Shown here one piece after another: positions 1 to 8,173 of a stretch of DNA of 24,056 nt (position 1 is its first letter; each line of letters opens with the position of its first letter). This DNA is from Chara braunii. Lineage: Eukaryota; Streptophyta; Charophyceae; Charales; Characeae. Location of the stretch: assembly GCA_003427395.1 (NCBI GenBank), contig BFEA01000024.1:675978-700033 (forward strand). The letters run 5' to 3'. The position numbers and the translations under genes are program-made. Under the pieces are notes generated by a model. The model saw only the letters and a list, made by a program, of their open reading frames with translations, did not search any database and had not been told where the DNA came from.

Positions 1-425
1 TGTCAAAGTCAATGCGTGCAGCATTGACACAAGACCGAATGCCTGTCCAGCCAGGAAGTCAACTCTTAAGTAGCGTGGATGCGGGGTCTGGACCCTGGGT
101 GCTGAAGTCCTGCACCGTCCAGATCTCGATGTGAATGAGGGCCCAGATTGGCCAGAAACTGTATTTCTCCTGCCCTGAATGCTATCTGGGTACGTGCACA
201 CAACAAGTGAATGTATCCGACCATAGGCCTGGGCGCGGTACCTTTGACTCTACAGTTGACTTTGACTGTTGAATTTCCTTTGTGCCGCATTCGGTCACAC
301 AGCCTCCTCGACAGACTCAGGCTGGGCATGTCTCGGTCACATAGCCTAGCACAGACAACAGAGTCTGTGTTTTTACCGGGGGCAAAGTTCTGAGCCCCGG
401 TCTGCTGCTGAATAGGGTTACTGCA
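1..425 (-). repeat. 3' LTR of element 1, partial (transcription-start side only)
   Basis: This segment aligns without gaps to 7749-8173. The two copies share their right boundary at ...TACTGCA and diverge just after it. Read on the minus strand the LTR begins TGCAGTAACCC, the usual TG start. The remaining ~600 bp, including the terminal CA, lies to the left of the window. Of the 10 differences from the 5' LTR, eight are transitions. Confidence 0.93.
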
Positions 426-452
426 TTCCTGCCGACCCAAATTTCGAGTTCC
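426..452 (-). promoter_or_regulatory. Polypurine tract region of element 1 (plus-strand primer)
   Basis: Immediately upstream of the 3' LTR on the minus strand lies CTCGAAATTTGGGTCGGCAG followed by GAA. The same block, CTCGAATTTAGGCCGACGGG followed by AG, abuts the 3' LTR of element 2 at 20886-20911. Conservation between two diverged elements right at the LTR edge supports a plus-strand priming role. It is not a pure purine run, so the exact primer ends are unknown. Confidence 0.6.
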
Positions 453-465
453 ATCGCAGAAACAT

Positions 466-1768
466 TTAAGGTTTCAACCCACGTTCATAAGCAGAGACAA
501 TATCAGGAGCAGATTCAAGGAGTTCCCTTTTACTAAACTTTCTGTCCTGAGATGGTGCCTGACTCTTAAAACGAACTTTGAATTGCTTCTGGGGTCTTCC
601 TCGTGCACCTGTAGAGAAGAACCCATGTTCTATAATGCGGTCCACTTCATATCCACCATCCATGTCTGGCGGTATCATAGATGGTCTATGGGGGAATTCA
701 TCTCCTTCTACATAAGGTAGCAACTTGGACGCATGAAAGACAGAATAGGTCTTGAGATGAGGGGGTATATCAATTCTGTAAGACGGTCCCTCTGCAACTC
801 CAATCACTTTAAGAACTTCCCAGGGTCCAAAATAGACAGGCAAAAGTTTCTGAGACACATTTTCTTCTAGTGAAAACTCTTTAGACTTGATCCAGACCAG
901 ATCACCTTTTTTGAACGTTGATAGTTGTCGATGCTTATTAGCTTGTTCGATCATATGGTCTTGAGCTTTCTTTAGGTTCTCCTTTACCTTTCTAATGTCT
1001 TCTTGAAACAATACTGCGTATTTGCGGGTCCCTGGAGGTAACCTAAGAAACTGGTCCCTCGTCAATACATCAATGGGACGCTTAGGTTTCCATCCTTTAT
1101 GCAGTGCGTTAGGTGTTCGTCCTGTAGAGGTATGAACACTACTATTATATGCACTTGCTATCTTAGGTAAGTTCTCATCCCAATCTATTTGATCGGGTCT
1201 GACATACATGCGCAGAAGTTGTTGGCACAAACGGTTCATTTGTTCACTCTGTCCATTCGTTTCAGGGTGTCGCCCTGACGACATGGTTAGACGTGTACCG
1301 TATGCCTCCATCAGCTTTTGCCATGGCATACTTGTGAATCTGGTATCGCGGTCAGATACAATGGATTGAGGTAAACCATACTCAGTCACCCATCGCATCT
1401 GAAACTTTTGGATCACAAGTTTCGTTTTTGCTTCCGCGGGTAAGGGAATGAACATAGCGTACTTAGAGAAACGATCTACAATCACCATCACTTGACTATT
1501 GCCATTCCGACTTTTGGTGAGACTCATGAAATCCATGGAGATAGACTCACCTGGTTCGCTAGGAATTGGTAATGGTCTGAGAAGACCAAGTGGATTCTCA
1601 TGTGAGGGTTTGTTTCTCTGACACATAAGACAAATGAATATAAGTTAGTACATCCTCTTTCAATCCCTTCCATTCAAAGCGTTCTCTAACTTCAGCGTAA
1701 GTTTTCTTGAAACCAAAATGACCTTCAGTGTCGTGACATTCCCCAATAAGTAGACTTTTGTTTTCTTC
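466..1768 (-). pseudogene. Element 1 integrase with C-terminal chromodomain-like region (frameshifted N-terminus)
   Basis: The integrase inserts retrotransposon cDNA into chromosomal DNA. The main open frame is 1626-466 (386 aa). The catalytic residues are visible: D in ISMDFM (1531-1533), D in VSDRDT (1351-1353) and E in GQSEQMN (1243-1245). The last two are separated by 35 residues, the D,D(35)E spacing. The N-terminal HHCC zinc domain is split. CHDTEGHFG is read upstream in the RT frame, and the closing CLMC is in the integrase frame, after what looks like a one-base insertion near 1640-1645. A TAG at ~1769-1771 also cuts it from RT. The C-terminus (about 651-482) resembles a chromodomain: YEVDRI, then QFKVRF, then a closing helix ending at SAYERG. 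The aromatic cage appears degenerate. The frame ends 41 bp before the LTR. Confidence 0.88.
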
Positions 1769-3652
1769 CTAGTGAGGAATACACAATCGTTGTTCACTTT
1801 GGTCTAACAAGAAAAACAAACCATCAATTACCTTATAGTTGGGAAGTAGACTCGGGTCTTTCGCAAGGACATCCATGATAGGTTTCCATATCGGGTCATT
1901 AACATAGCCTTGACGAATTCTATTTTTCAGATCATTCCCAACGTCTAGGTAAGAGACAATTGCACCAAAGAAATCACATCTTCTAGACAATGCATCTGCA
2001 ACCACGTTAGACTTACCTTTGATAGTGTTCAACTCAAAATCAAAAGTATCAATGAATGCAGACCATCGTACTAGCTTATCAGAGAGCCTAGGCTGTGTCT
2101 TTATCCACTTCAGGGTAGAGTGGTCTGAATACACAGTGAAGTGTCTCCCTAATAGATAGTGTTTCCAGGTGTCTAAGGCACAGACTAACTCATACAATTC
2201 CCTTTCATAGGTAGAATTAGCAACCTTTTCAGATGGCAATCGTGCAGACATAAACTCAATCGGTCTGTAACCATTGTCGTCGTTCTGTTGAAGAACTGCG
2301 CCAATCCCATACTGACTTGCATCAGTTGTGACAATAAAGGGAAGAGATGGATCAACAATTTTCAGAACAGGGTAGTGAGTCAGAGCGTACTTTACCTTTT
2401 TGAATGAGGACTCACAATCCTTGTCCCACAACCAGATCGNAATTTTCAGAACAGGGTAGTGAGTCAGAGCGTACTTTACCTTTTTGAATGAGGACTCACA
2501 ATCCTTGTCCCACAACCAGATCGTTCCTTTCTTTAGCAATCTTCTCATTGGTGCAGCGATCAATGAGAAGTTTCTGACAAACTTCCTATAGTAGCTTGCC
2601 AAGCCAAGAAAAGATCGTAACTCAGTTACAGACTTTGGTTGTGGCCAGTCTCTAATTGCTGATATTTTCTTTTCTTCAGGCCTGAGGCCATCTTGGTTCA
2701 CTATATGTCCTAAGTATAAAACTTCAGACTTAGCGAACTCTGACTTCTTCGGGTTGATTTTGAAGTTGCCTTCTCGCAACTTACTCAAAACCAGACGAAG
2801 ATGTTTCTTGTGTTCTTCTAGTGTTTTACTATACACGAGAATGTCATCCAGATAGAGGATGACGAACTGATCCAACCATTGACGAAATAACTCGTTCATT
2901 GACCGTTGAAATGTAGCAGGAGCATTAGTCAATCCGAAGGGCATTCCCATAAACTCGTAATGGCCATACCTGGTCCGGAGAGCAGTCTTGTGTTGATCCG
3001 CGGGCTCCACCTCGATCTGATGGTACCCAGACTTCAGATCAATTTTACTGAAGTACTTGCATCCCTGTAGTTGGTCAAGTAAATCGTCGATGCGAGGGAG
3101 TGGTTCGGCATTCTTGACAGTGACAACATTCAACCCTCGATCGTCAATACATAGACGTAATTCACCTTCCTTCTTGGGCACAAACAAGACAGGTGCTCCA
3201 TAAGGAGATGAACTAGGGCGAATCCATCCCTTGTCAGTAAGGTCCTGCAGTTGCTTCTTTAACTCCTCAAGTTCCCTAGAAAACATTCGATAGATAGGGC
3301 CCTTAGGAATTTTACTACCCGGAATAATCTCAATAGTGTGCTTTATAGTACGTTCAGTAATTCCGGTGGGTTCTTTCTGCAGATCCTTATATTCAAAGAG
3401 AAGACTTTCAATCGTCGGAGGACAGGAAGAAAAAGACTCACCGACTTTCTTTACTAGTACCAACATGACTTCCTGTTCCAACTTTTTCTTAGAAACCATC
3501 GAACGGAAAGTTGGATAACTCATACAGCAAAAGGATAGACTTGAGCCAGAGCCAGACTTATGATATAATTTAATTGGTTTCATTTCTGATTCCACATCTT
3601 TCAGTTGCACAATCTTGTTTTTGAAATCAATGTCTGGGTTGGCTTCTTCGTG
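1769..3652 (-). pseudogene. Element 1 reverse transcriptase-RNase H (pol segment between two nonsense codons)
   Basis: This is the central pol segment and copies element RNA into cDNA. The largest stop-free stretch is 3610-1769 (613 aa with the duplication noted below). RT signatures include [20 protein letters not shown], a [11 protein letters not shown] block, [10 protein letters not shown] and the catalytic YLDD at 2843-2854. RNase H keeps all four acidic positions: TTDAS (D at 2321-2323), YERELYE, YSDHSTL and VVADALSR. The frame is continuous with protease except for a TGA at 3653-3655, where the related element 2 has TGG after LGMD. It ends at a TAG where element 2 continues into the integrase zinc domain. 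An 83-bp duplication around an N at 2440 adds 28 codons in frame and is probably an assembly error. Confidence 0.93.
2357..2523. repeat. 83-bp direct duplication flanking a single N (probable misassembly)
   Basis: Bases 2357-2439 and 2441-2523 are the same 83-bp sequence, separated only by N at 2440. The translation repeats the block from IWLWDKDC to HYPVLKI, which occurs once in related pol proteins, including element 2 in this window. A single N between exactly repeated ends is typical of contig ends joined without trimming the overlap. Confidence 0.85.
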
Positions 3653-4270
3653 TCAGTCCATACCCAGATTGATATCAAAAGGTAAATTCTTTTCTATGAG
3701 GAAGGATAATTCATGCACAATCTTCTTTCCTTCCCTTGTTCGAAACTGACACTTAATACGATCAACATACTGAGAGACAGTGATTGTACTCTTGTCTGCT
3801 AACATAGACGTTATAGGTCGAGACAAGTCTTTTACCTTCATGCCGAGATGCAACTTACGGATTGCCTTCTCAGAGATGTAGGATCTTGTTGATCCTTGGT
3901 CTAACATTGCACCAACTCGTGTTCGTGCGATCTCAACATCTGCAAACAACAACTCGCCCTTAGTCTTCGCCTTTCGAGCCCATGAGCCACGTAATGCTAG
4001 CAATTCGTTACCTAGCTCATCAAGGGAGTCATCCAGAGAGACAGAACATAAGACAATGTCAGGGCGATCTGGATGATGGGCTAAGGAAGAATCATCCTCT
4101 GCCAATTGAGAAGAAGGGTAGGAAGGGGTCGTAGGCGCCTTACCTGTCTGTTCGTTCTTACCCTTAATCTCAGTAGAAGCAGATGCTACTCCTACTGGCT
4201 GTTCGCTCTTGGGTTCCGGATCTGAGGGCAGTAGGCGATCACATGTCCCGGTGTGCCCCACTTGAGACAT
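3653..4270 (-). pseudogene. Element 1 aspartic protease (N-terminal pol)
   Basis: The retropepsin-like protease matures the Gag-Pol polyprotein. The open frame (205 aa) overlaps the gag end by 79 nt in the -1 frame. Its first ~110 residues form a low-complexity spacer. The domain then starts near ELLFADVEIARTRVG, has the active-site loop LDQGSTRSYIS (3893-3901 encode DQG), and continues to a terminal NLPFDINLGMD. The matching site in element 2 is DSGATHNYIS. Here the residue between D and G is Gln rather than the usual Ser/Thr, which would be expected to weaken or abolish activity. The frame stops at a TGA exactly where element 2 encodes Trp after GMD. RT continues in the same frame beyond it, so PR and RT were one ORF. 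Confidence 0.85.
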
Positions 4271-5136
4271 TGCGCATTATCCATGCGCTCCTGCCAAGTC
4301 TTTCTAGTCATACCCATCTCGACCCATGGCTTCCCATCAGCAATGCCAGGGTGCCATGGGAACGCTCTTTGTTTCTTCCCTCCTGTCCTGGGTGGTCCTC
4401 CCTTATTGGCCACAACAGCAGTGACTTCCCCCTTCCCGGAGTCACTGTTGTTATCATTCTCCTCGTTCGGCCACTTTTCCACTGTGTCGTCATCAAAAAC
4501 AACAAGGGTGTGGTCCTGGCGCTTCTGTCGCCAGAGAACTCGTTTCCCATTATACTGTCTTCCTCCTCCTCCTCCAGACTTGACTACCGCTGCATAGGAA
4601 TTCTTGACTTGAGAAGTCATCTGTTCCCTTTGCAGGGCGAGGTCACGAAATTGCCTGTAGTTGTACTTACCGAACTTCGCTTCGGTGACTAAATGTCCCC
4701 GAATGGGCTCAGGCAACGCGCGGGAATAGATGTACAACACTTGGCTGTCCTGCAGCTTCAATCCAGGAACCTGCAACAATCGGTCAACTTCTCGGGACAA
4801 AGCCTCAACTGACGTCCAATGCTTTTGACCAATTGACGTCAACTGGTCAAAGGCCTTGTCGACCGTCGTCTTGTCGAGGAAACGGTCCCTGGTTTTCGCC
4901 AAGAACTGTTTCAGTGTCAGAGTCTTTGCTAACTCACCGATATCTTCGAAACCCGCCACATTGGCCTCGGCCAACATCCATTGCTTGGCCTCACCACCCA
5001 TGCAAGAAGTGGTGAACGCGACTTGGGACTCCGGCTCGACGGGTGCGGTACTCACGTACGTCTGGATTTCTGCAATCCACAACAAGAGACTTTCTTCTTT
5101 CTTGTTGCAAAACGTAAACGGCAACGTCATCTTCAC
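4192..5136 (-). CDS. Element 1 Gag, C-terminal half (capsid-like plus zinc knuckle)
   Basis: This is the structural nucleocapsid protein of the retroelement. The frame (314 codons) opens at a GTG overlapping the TGA of the upstream gag half, so it is probably not an independent start. The segment KVKMTLPFTF...W aligns with VKVYVPEPY...NW in the single gag of element 2. Recognisable blocks are a retrotransposon gag domain with LTSIGQKHWTSVEALSREVD and ALPEPIRGHL (element 2: LQTIHSRQWKSAGALKAAMD and AMPEALHRHV), a Gly/Lys-rich linker, and a CCHC zinc knuckle at 4269-4228. In the knuckle the second Cys is Trp (CLKW...GH...C), so zinc binding is probably impaired. Protease begins in the overlapping -1 frame. 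Confidence 0.82.
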   Translation of the reverse strand: MKMTLPFTFCNKKEESLLLWIAEIQTYVSTAPVEPESQVAFTTSCMGGEAKQWMLAEANVAGFEDIGELAKTLTLKQFLAKTRDRFLDKTTVDKAFDQLTSIGQKHWTSVEALSREVDRLLQVPGLKLQDSQVLYIYSRALPEPIRGHLVTEAKFGKYNYRQFRDLALQREQMTSQVKNSYAAVVKSGGGGGRQYNGKRVLWRQKRQDHTLVVFDDDTVEKWPNEENDNNSDSGKGEVTAVVANKGGPPRTGGKKQRAFPWHPGIADGKPWVEMGMTRKTWQERMDNAQCLKWGTPGHVIAYCPQIRNPRANSQ

Positions 5137-6119
5137 TTTTTTTTCTTCTTCGGTTTTTCTGGTTCACTTGTCTTTGCTGGAGTTTCTTTAGGAGTAGGCT
5201 TAGAAGAATGAGAAGAGTGAGGAGTAGATGGTTGACTTGATCCATTTCCATTGGATCCATCTCCATTGGATTCATTTCCATTAGTCGTTGTCTTTATCAC
5301 GGGACCAGCAGACTTCATTGCATCCCCCATCAACTTCTTTACTTCTTTCTTCTCCTTCACCTCTTCTTGTTCTTCTTCTCCCTGAATCTGATTCTTACCT
5401 TTCACAATATTAGCAATTGTTCTCAATCCAACAGTGATTTCATCCAACTGATTTTCCTGTCTATCAATCTTCTCCTCAAGAAAGGTAAGATATGTCACAA
5501 TATGAGCCAACGTTTGTGACATGTCAGTCTGTTCACCTACTTCTGTTCCTATGACTTGCCTTATCTCTTTAACTCTTTGTCCTCTTCGTTGTTCCTGTTC
5601 TCTTCTTCGACATACTTCTTCTTTCTTTCTTTCTTCCGCAGCCAAAGCATCTCTTAGCTGCTGGATATTATAATCAATCGATTCTTCACTTACTTCTGGT
5701 TTTACTTCCCCCTTACGAGTAGCTTCCATGATCTCTTCCAGTTGCCTCAAAGCAAGCTGGTATAGAGCCTGTCGCCCTTGAGCAATCAGTTTGGAGGCCT
5801 CTGTACCGGCTGCCACAACCTCCACAGTCGTGATAGACTTCTTCAGGCGGTCTTCAACCCCCTGAAGATCGAAATTATCACGGATGTGTTGCTCGGCATC
5901 CGGTCCAGACAACTGTACCTCAATCAGAAATTGACTCCACAAAGCCAACAGTTCTTCTCTCTTCTTATCAGCCTGTCCCCTTGTCCTAGGTTCAGACGGT
6001 CCTTCCCCAACGGGAAGTGTGATCGGGAAAGGAAACAGAAAAGTAGTCAGGAATCTCGTCAAGATAGACTGTTGCAGACATTTCCAGAAGTAAGACATCT
6101 TGAGAGAACGAAAACACAA
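5133..6119 (-). CDS. Element 1 Gag, N-terminal half (coiled-coil and charged tail)
   Basis: A 328-aa frame that is probably the N-terminal portion of Gag. The first Met at 6119 is given; MSYFWKCL eight codons in is an alternative start. The middle is rich in E/K/R/Q with heptad-like spacing (about residues 150-250), consistent with a coiled coil for Gag assembly. It is followed by a Ser/Gly/Asn linker and a Pro/Lys tail ending in a run of Lys encoded by eight A's. At that run the frame stops by TGA while the -1 frame continues into the C-terminal Gag half. In element 2 the equivalent regions lie in one frame. The join is therefore either a one-base homopolymer indel or a -1 slippage site. No BLAST-level identification was possible. 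Confidence 0.75.
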   Translation of the reverse strand: MCFRSLKMSYFWKCLQQSILTRFLTTFLFPFPITLPVGEGPSEPRTRGQADKKREELLALWSQFLIEVQLSGPDAEQHIRDNFDLQGVEDRLKKSITTVEVVAAGTEASKLIAQGRQALYQLALRQLEEIMEATRKGEVKPEVSEESIDYNIQQLRDALAAEERKKEEVCRRREQEQRRGQRVKEIRQVIGTEVGEQTDMSQTLAHIVTYLTFLEEKIDRQENQLDEITVGLRTIANIVKGKNQIQGEEEQEEVKEKKEVKKLMGDAMKSAGPVIKTTTNGNESNGDGSNGNGSSQPSTPHSSHSSKPTPKETPAKTSEPEKPKKKKK

Positions 6120-7130
6120 AAATTCGTTGGCCAGATTATTTTACCGCAAAATAAACAATGATTCACGGTCAACTGAATCAGCACACTGTTCTACCGCAAA
6201 AGATAAACAACAATTCTACGATTACCTGGACCAACACGCTGTCTGAGTCAAAAAGAATAATAATAATAATGAACAGAAGTTTTCTAATTCTATTTGCTGT
6301 TTTGTTTTCAATGTGATGACATCCTACTCTATCTCAGGTACCGTGACTCCAGGCCAACATGATCATCAACAAACACAAGTGAGTACACAGGCCCACAACA
6401 CAGCCAGACAACAGGTAAGTCCGCCAACAAAATCAATCAATAGTTAGCGTTTTCCCCTTCTTGCTGTTTCATCCTTCTTTGTCCTGTGTGACCAGCACCC
6501 AATCTGACGTTCGGCACCACAGCCACGTCAGTCTTCTTGCCGTGCCGCTTCAGTCATCAGAATGCTGTCCTCACTTAGGCACGGTCGTGCCTGCTACGTG
6601 TCACCCCTGGCCTGCCAACTCAGCAACTCTATGAGTATGCCTGGTCAGCAGGTCTAATCAATATCATCAATGGGGTGCACGTCAGCAATGTATGCTGAAA
6701 TCGAAATACCAGCCTGCCCCGAAGTTGAAGTTCCAACCTGCCACGTGTATCCCCTGGAGTGCCAACACAGCAGCACCTCTGTCTGCCACGTCAGCACCGT
6801 ACTCCAGTCATCATCATCGAGGGGGTACACGTCAGGAGCGGTACCAATGCGCCACGTAAGCCAGGTAACTGAATATGACACTGCCACGTCAGCCTCCTAT
6901 CTCACCGAATGGTGAGTCAGCAATGCCACATCATCAATCTGCTATCATCCACTGGCCACGTCAGCGATATATCAATGCCACGTTGATGCCACGTCAGCAT
7001 ATGACGTGCGCTATTATCAATGCCACGTCAATGCCACGTCAGCATCTGACGTGCGCAGTCTTGTCCACCTCAGTCTTCGTTGTAGATGTCACATTTGTCG
7101 TTGTCGTGTCAGTCACATTATCGGAAGATC
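6120..7130 (-). other. Untranslated leader of element 1
   Basis: About 1 kb lies between the PBS and the first gag Met. I find no long minus-strand reading frame in it. Its right half is filled by ACGT-core motifs (annotated separately). The gag-proximal part (6120-6480) is A/T-rich, with a short (AAT)n run at ~6257-6270. Packaging or dimerisation signals are expected in such leaders, but none can be assigned by eye. Confidence 0.7.
6507..7056. promoter_or_regulatory. Array of ACGT-core (CCACGTCA / TGACGTGG) motifs
   Basis: At least 16 ACGT cores occur in ~550 bp. Seven are exact CCACGTCA, starting at 6523, 6786, 6884, 6956, 6989, 7023 and 7034. A 25-bp unit is tandemly duplicated at 6987-7011 and 7032-7056. 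In its first copy CACGTCA and TGACGTG form a perfect 7-bp inverted pair around GCATA (6990-7008). Four further CACGTCA motifs lie in the 5' LTR (7417, 7547, 7579, 7607), and similar motifs lie in the solo LTR (22281-22343, 22478-22491). ACGT cores are the classic binding sites of plant bZIP factors. A regulatory role here is inference. Confidence 0.65.
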
Positions 7131-7143
7131 TGCTCCGATACCA
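7131..7143 (-). promoter_or_regulatory. Primer-binding site of element 1 (tRNA-iMet)
   Basis: On the minus strand TGGTATCGGAGCA begins three nucleotides after the LTR end. It matches the 3' complement of plant initiator tRNA-Met (TGGTATCAGAGCC) with a change at A8 and the last base. The position directly inside the LTR fixes the LTR boundary and the element orientation. Confidence 0.85.
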
Positions 7144-7146
7144 AAT

Positions 7147-8173
7147 TGCAATGAGCCCAGACATGATGATACTCGTCAACATTACCAGTCCATATGATTA
7201 TCGATCTGCTGATGAATGACAAACAATCACAATGTGTGTGATGATAGAACGAGGTGAGAATCATACACAGACGAAGGAGGAGAGAGGGGGAATAGACAAA
7301 GGAGAGAGAAGAAGACAACAGCCCACTTCTGCTTCGGGTCCCTCCTCCTCCTCAACACCTCATCAATCAATAGTCCGATTACAATGTCTGAAGTTCTTCC
7401 TCAATGTGCCATGTGGCACGTCAATCTGTCNNCATCAGCAATGGAGAGTATCGTCATCAACCAGGTACGTAACCTCNATAACCACANTCTTGATCCCNTT
7501 CCGAAGTGACGAAGAATCAGAACAGTCTCCTCAATCTCGCAGCCCGCCACGTCATCAATCATATACAAGTGGCAGCGGCCACGTCAGCAACGGCGCGTGG
7601 CAGCTGCCACGTCAGCATGCCCAGAAGACCATAGNCAGCCAGCCACTATGCCAGCCAGCAACGCCGTNCTGTCCTCCTCCTATNCCAGCGTAAAGCCAGC
7701 GTCAAGTCAATGTCGCAATATCGCAGNGTTGCANCGTCGCCGCGTCAATGTCAAAGTCAATGCGTGCAGCATTGACACAAGACCGAATGCCTGTCCAGCC
7801 AGGAAGTCAACTCTTAAGTAGCGTGGATGCGGGGTCTGGACCCCGGGTGCTGAAGTCCTGCACCGTCCAGATCTCGATGTGAATGAGGGCCCAGATTGGG
7901 CAGAAACTGTATTCCTCCCGCCCTGAATGCTGTCTGGGTACCTGCACACAACAAGTGAATGTATCCGACCATAGGCCTGGGCGCGGTACCTTTGACTCTA
8001 CAGTTGACTTTGACTGTTGAATTTCCTTTGTGCCGCGTTCAGTCACACAGCCTCCTCGACAGACTCAGGCTGGGCATGTCTCGGTCACATAGCCCAGCAC
8101 AGACAACAGAGTCTGTGTTTTTACCGGGGGCAAAGTTCTGAGCCCCGGTCTGCTGCTGAACAGGGTTACTGCA
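7147..8173 (-). repeat. 5' LTR of element 1 (1,027 bp)
   Basis: On the minus strand it runs TGCAGTAACC...CTCATTGCA, bounded by the PBS on one side and by the same edge as the left LTR copy on the other. The solo LTR at 21736-22750 is homologous end to end (1,015 bp). A TATA-like CTACTTAAG lies at 7821-7813, and a GCATTCGGTC motif lies about 30 bp downstream. Four CACGTCA motifs occur at 7417-7614. Ten isolated Ns between 7431 and 7734 mark poor base quality in this part of the assembly. Confidence 0.92.
7811..7821 (-). promoter_or_regulatory. TATA-like element in the element 1 LTR
   Basis: CTACTTAAGAG on the minus strand occupies the same relative LTR position (~355 bp from the TG end) as GCTACATAAGCG in the solo LTR (22084-22092). 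In the solo LTR a 28-bp spacing to ACATTCATTC matches the TATA-to-ACATTCATTC spacing in the unrelated-looking LTR of element 2. It is a weak match to the TATA consensus. Confidence 0.4.

Larger units (their letters stand above)
1..8173 (-). mobile_element. Ty3/gypsy LTR retrotransposon (element 1), 3' LTR truncated by the window start
   Basis: Bases 1-425 and 7749-8173 are near-identical direct repeats, 10 mismatches in 425 by hand count, and both end at the same dinucleotide boundary. Between them, on the minus strand, lie a tRNA-primed PBS, gag, protease, RT, RNase H and integrase, in the pol order PR-RT-RH-IN that defines Ty3/gypsy (Metaviridae-type) elements. A purine-rich tract abuts the 3' LTR. 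The integrase ends in a chromodomain-like segment, which suggests a chromovirus-type lineage. Pol is interrupted by a TGA, a TAG and a frameshift, and gag is split by a one-base offset, so this copy is probably non-autonomous as assembled. The far end of the 3' LTR lies outside the window, so its target-site duplication cannot be checked. Confidence 0.95.

Noticed and set aside
1769-3655. Programmed stop-codon readthrough in pol of element 1
   Set aside because: The stops replace residues present in element 2 and co-occur with a frameshift, so mutation is the simpler explanation.
4183-5211. Several plus-strand frames opposite gag of element 1
   Set aside because: Antisense shadows of the gag coding strand with no independent motif or start context.
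6507-7056. The repeated CCACGTCA words as a CRISPR-like array
   Set aside because: Units are only ~8-11 bp, spacing is irregular, and the context is a eukaryotic retroelement leader.
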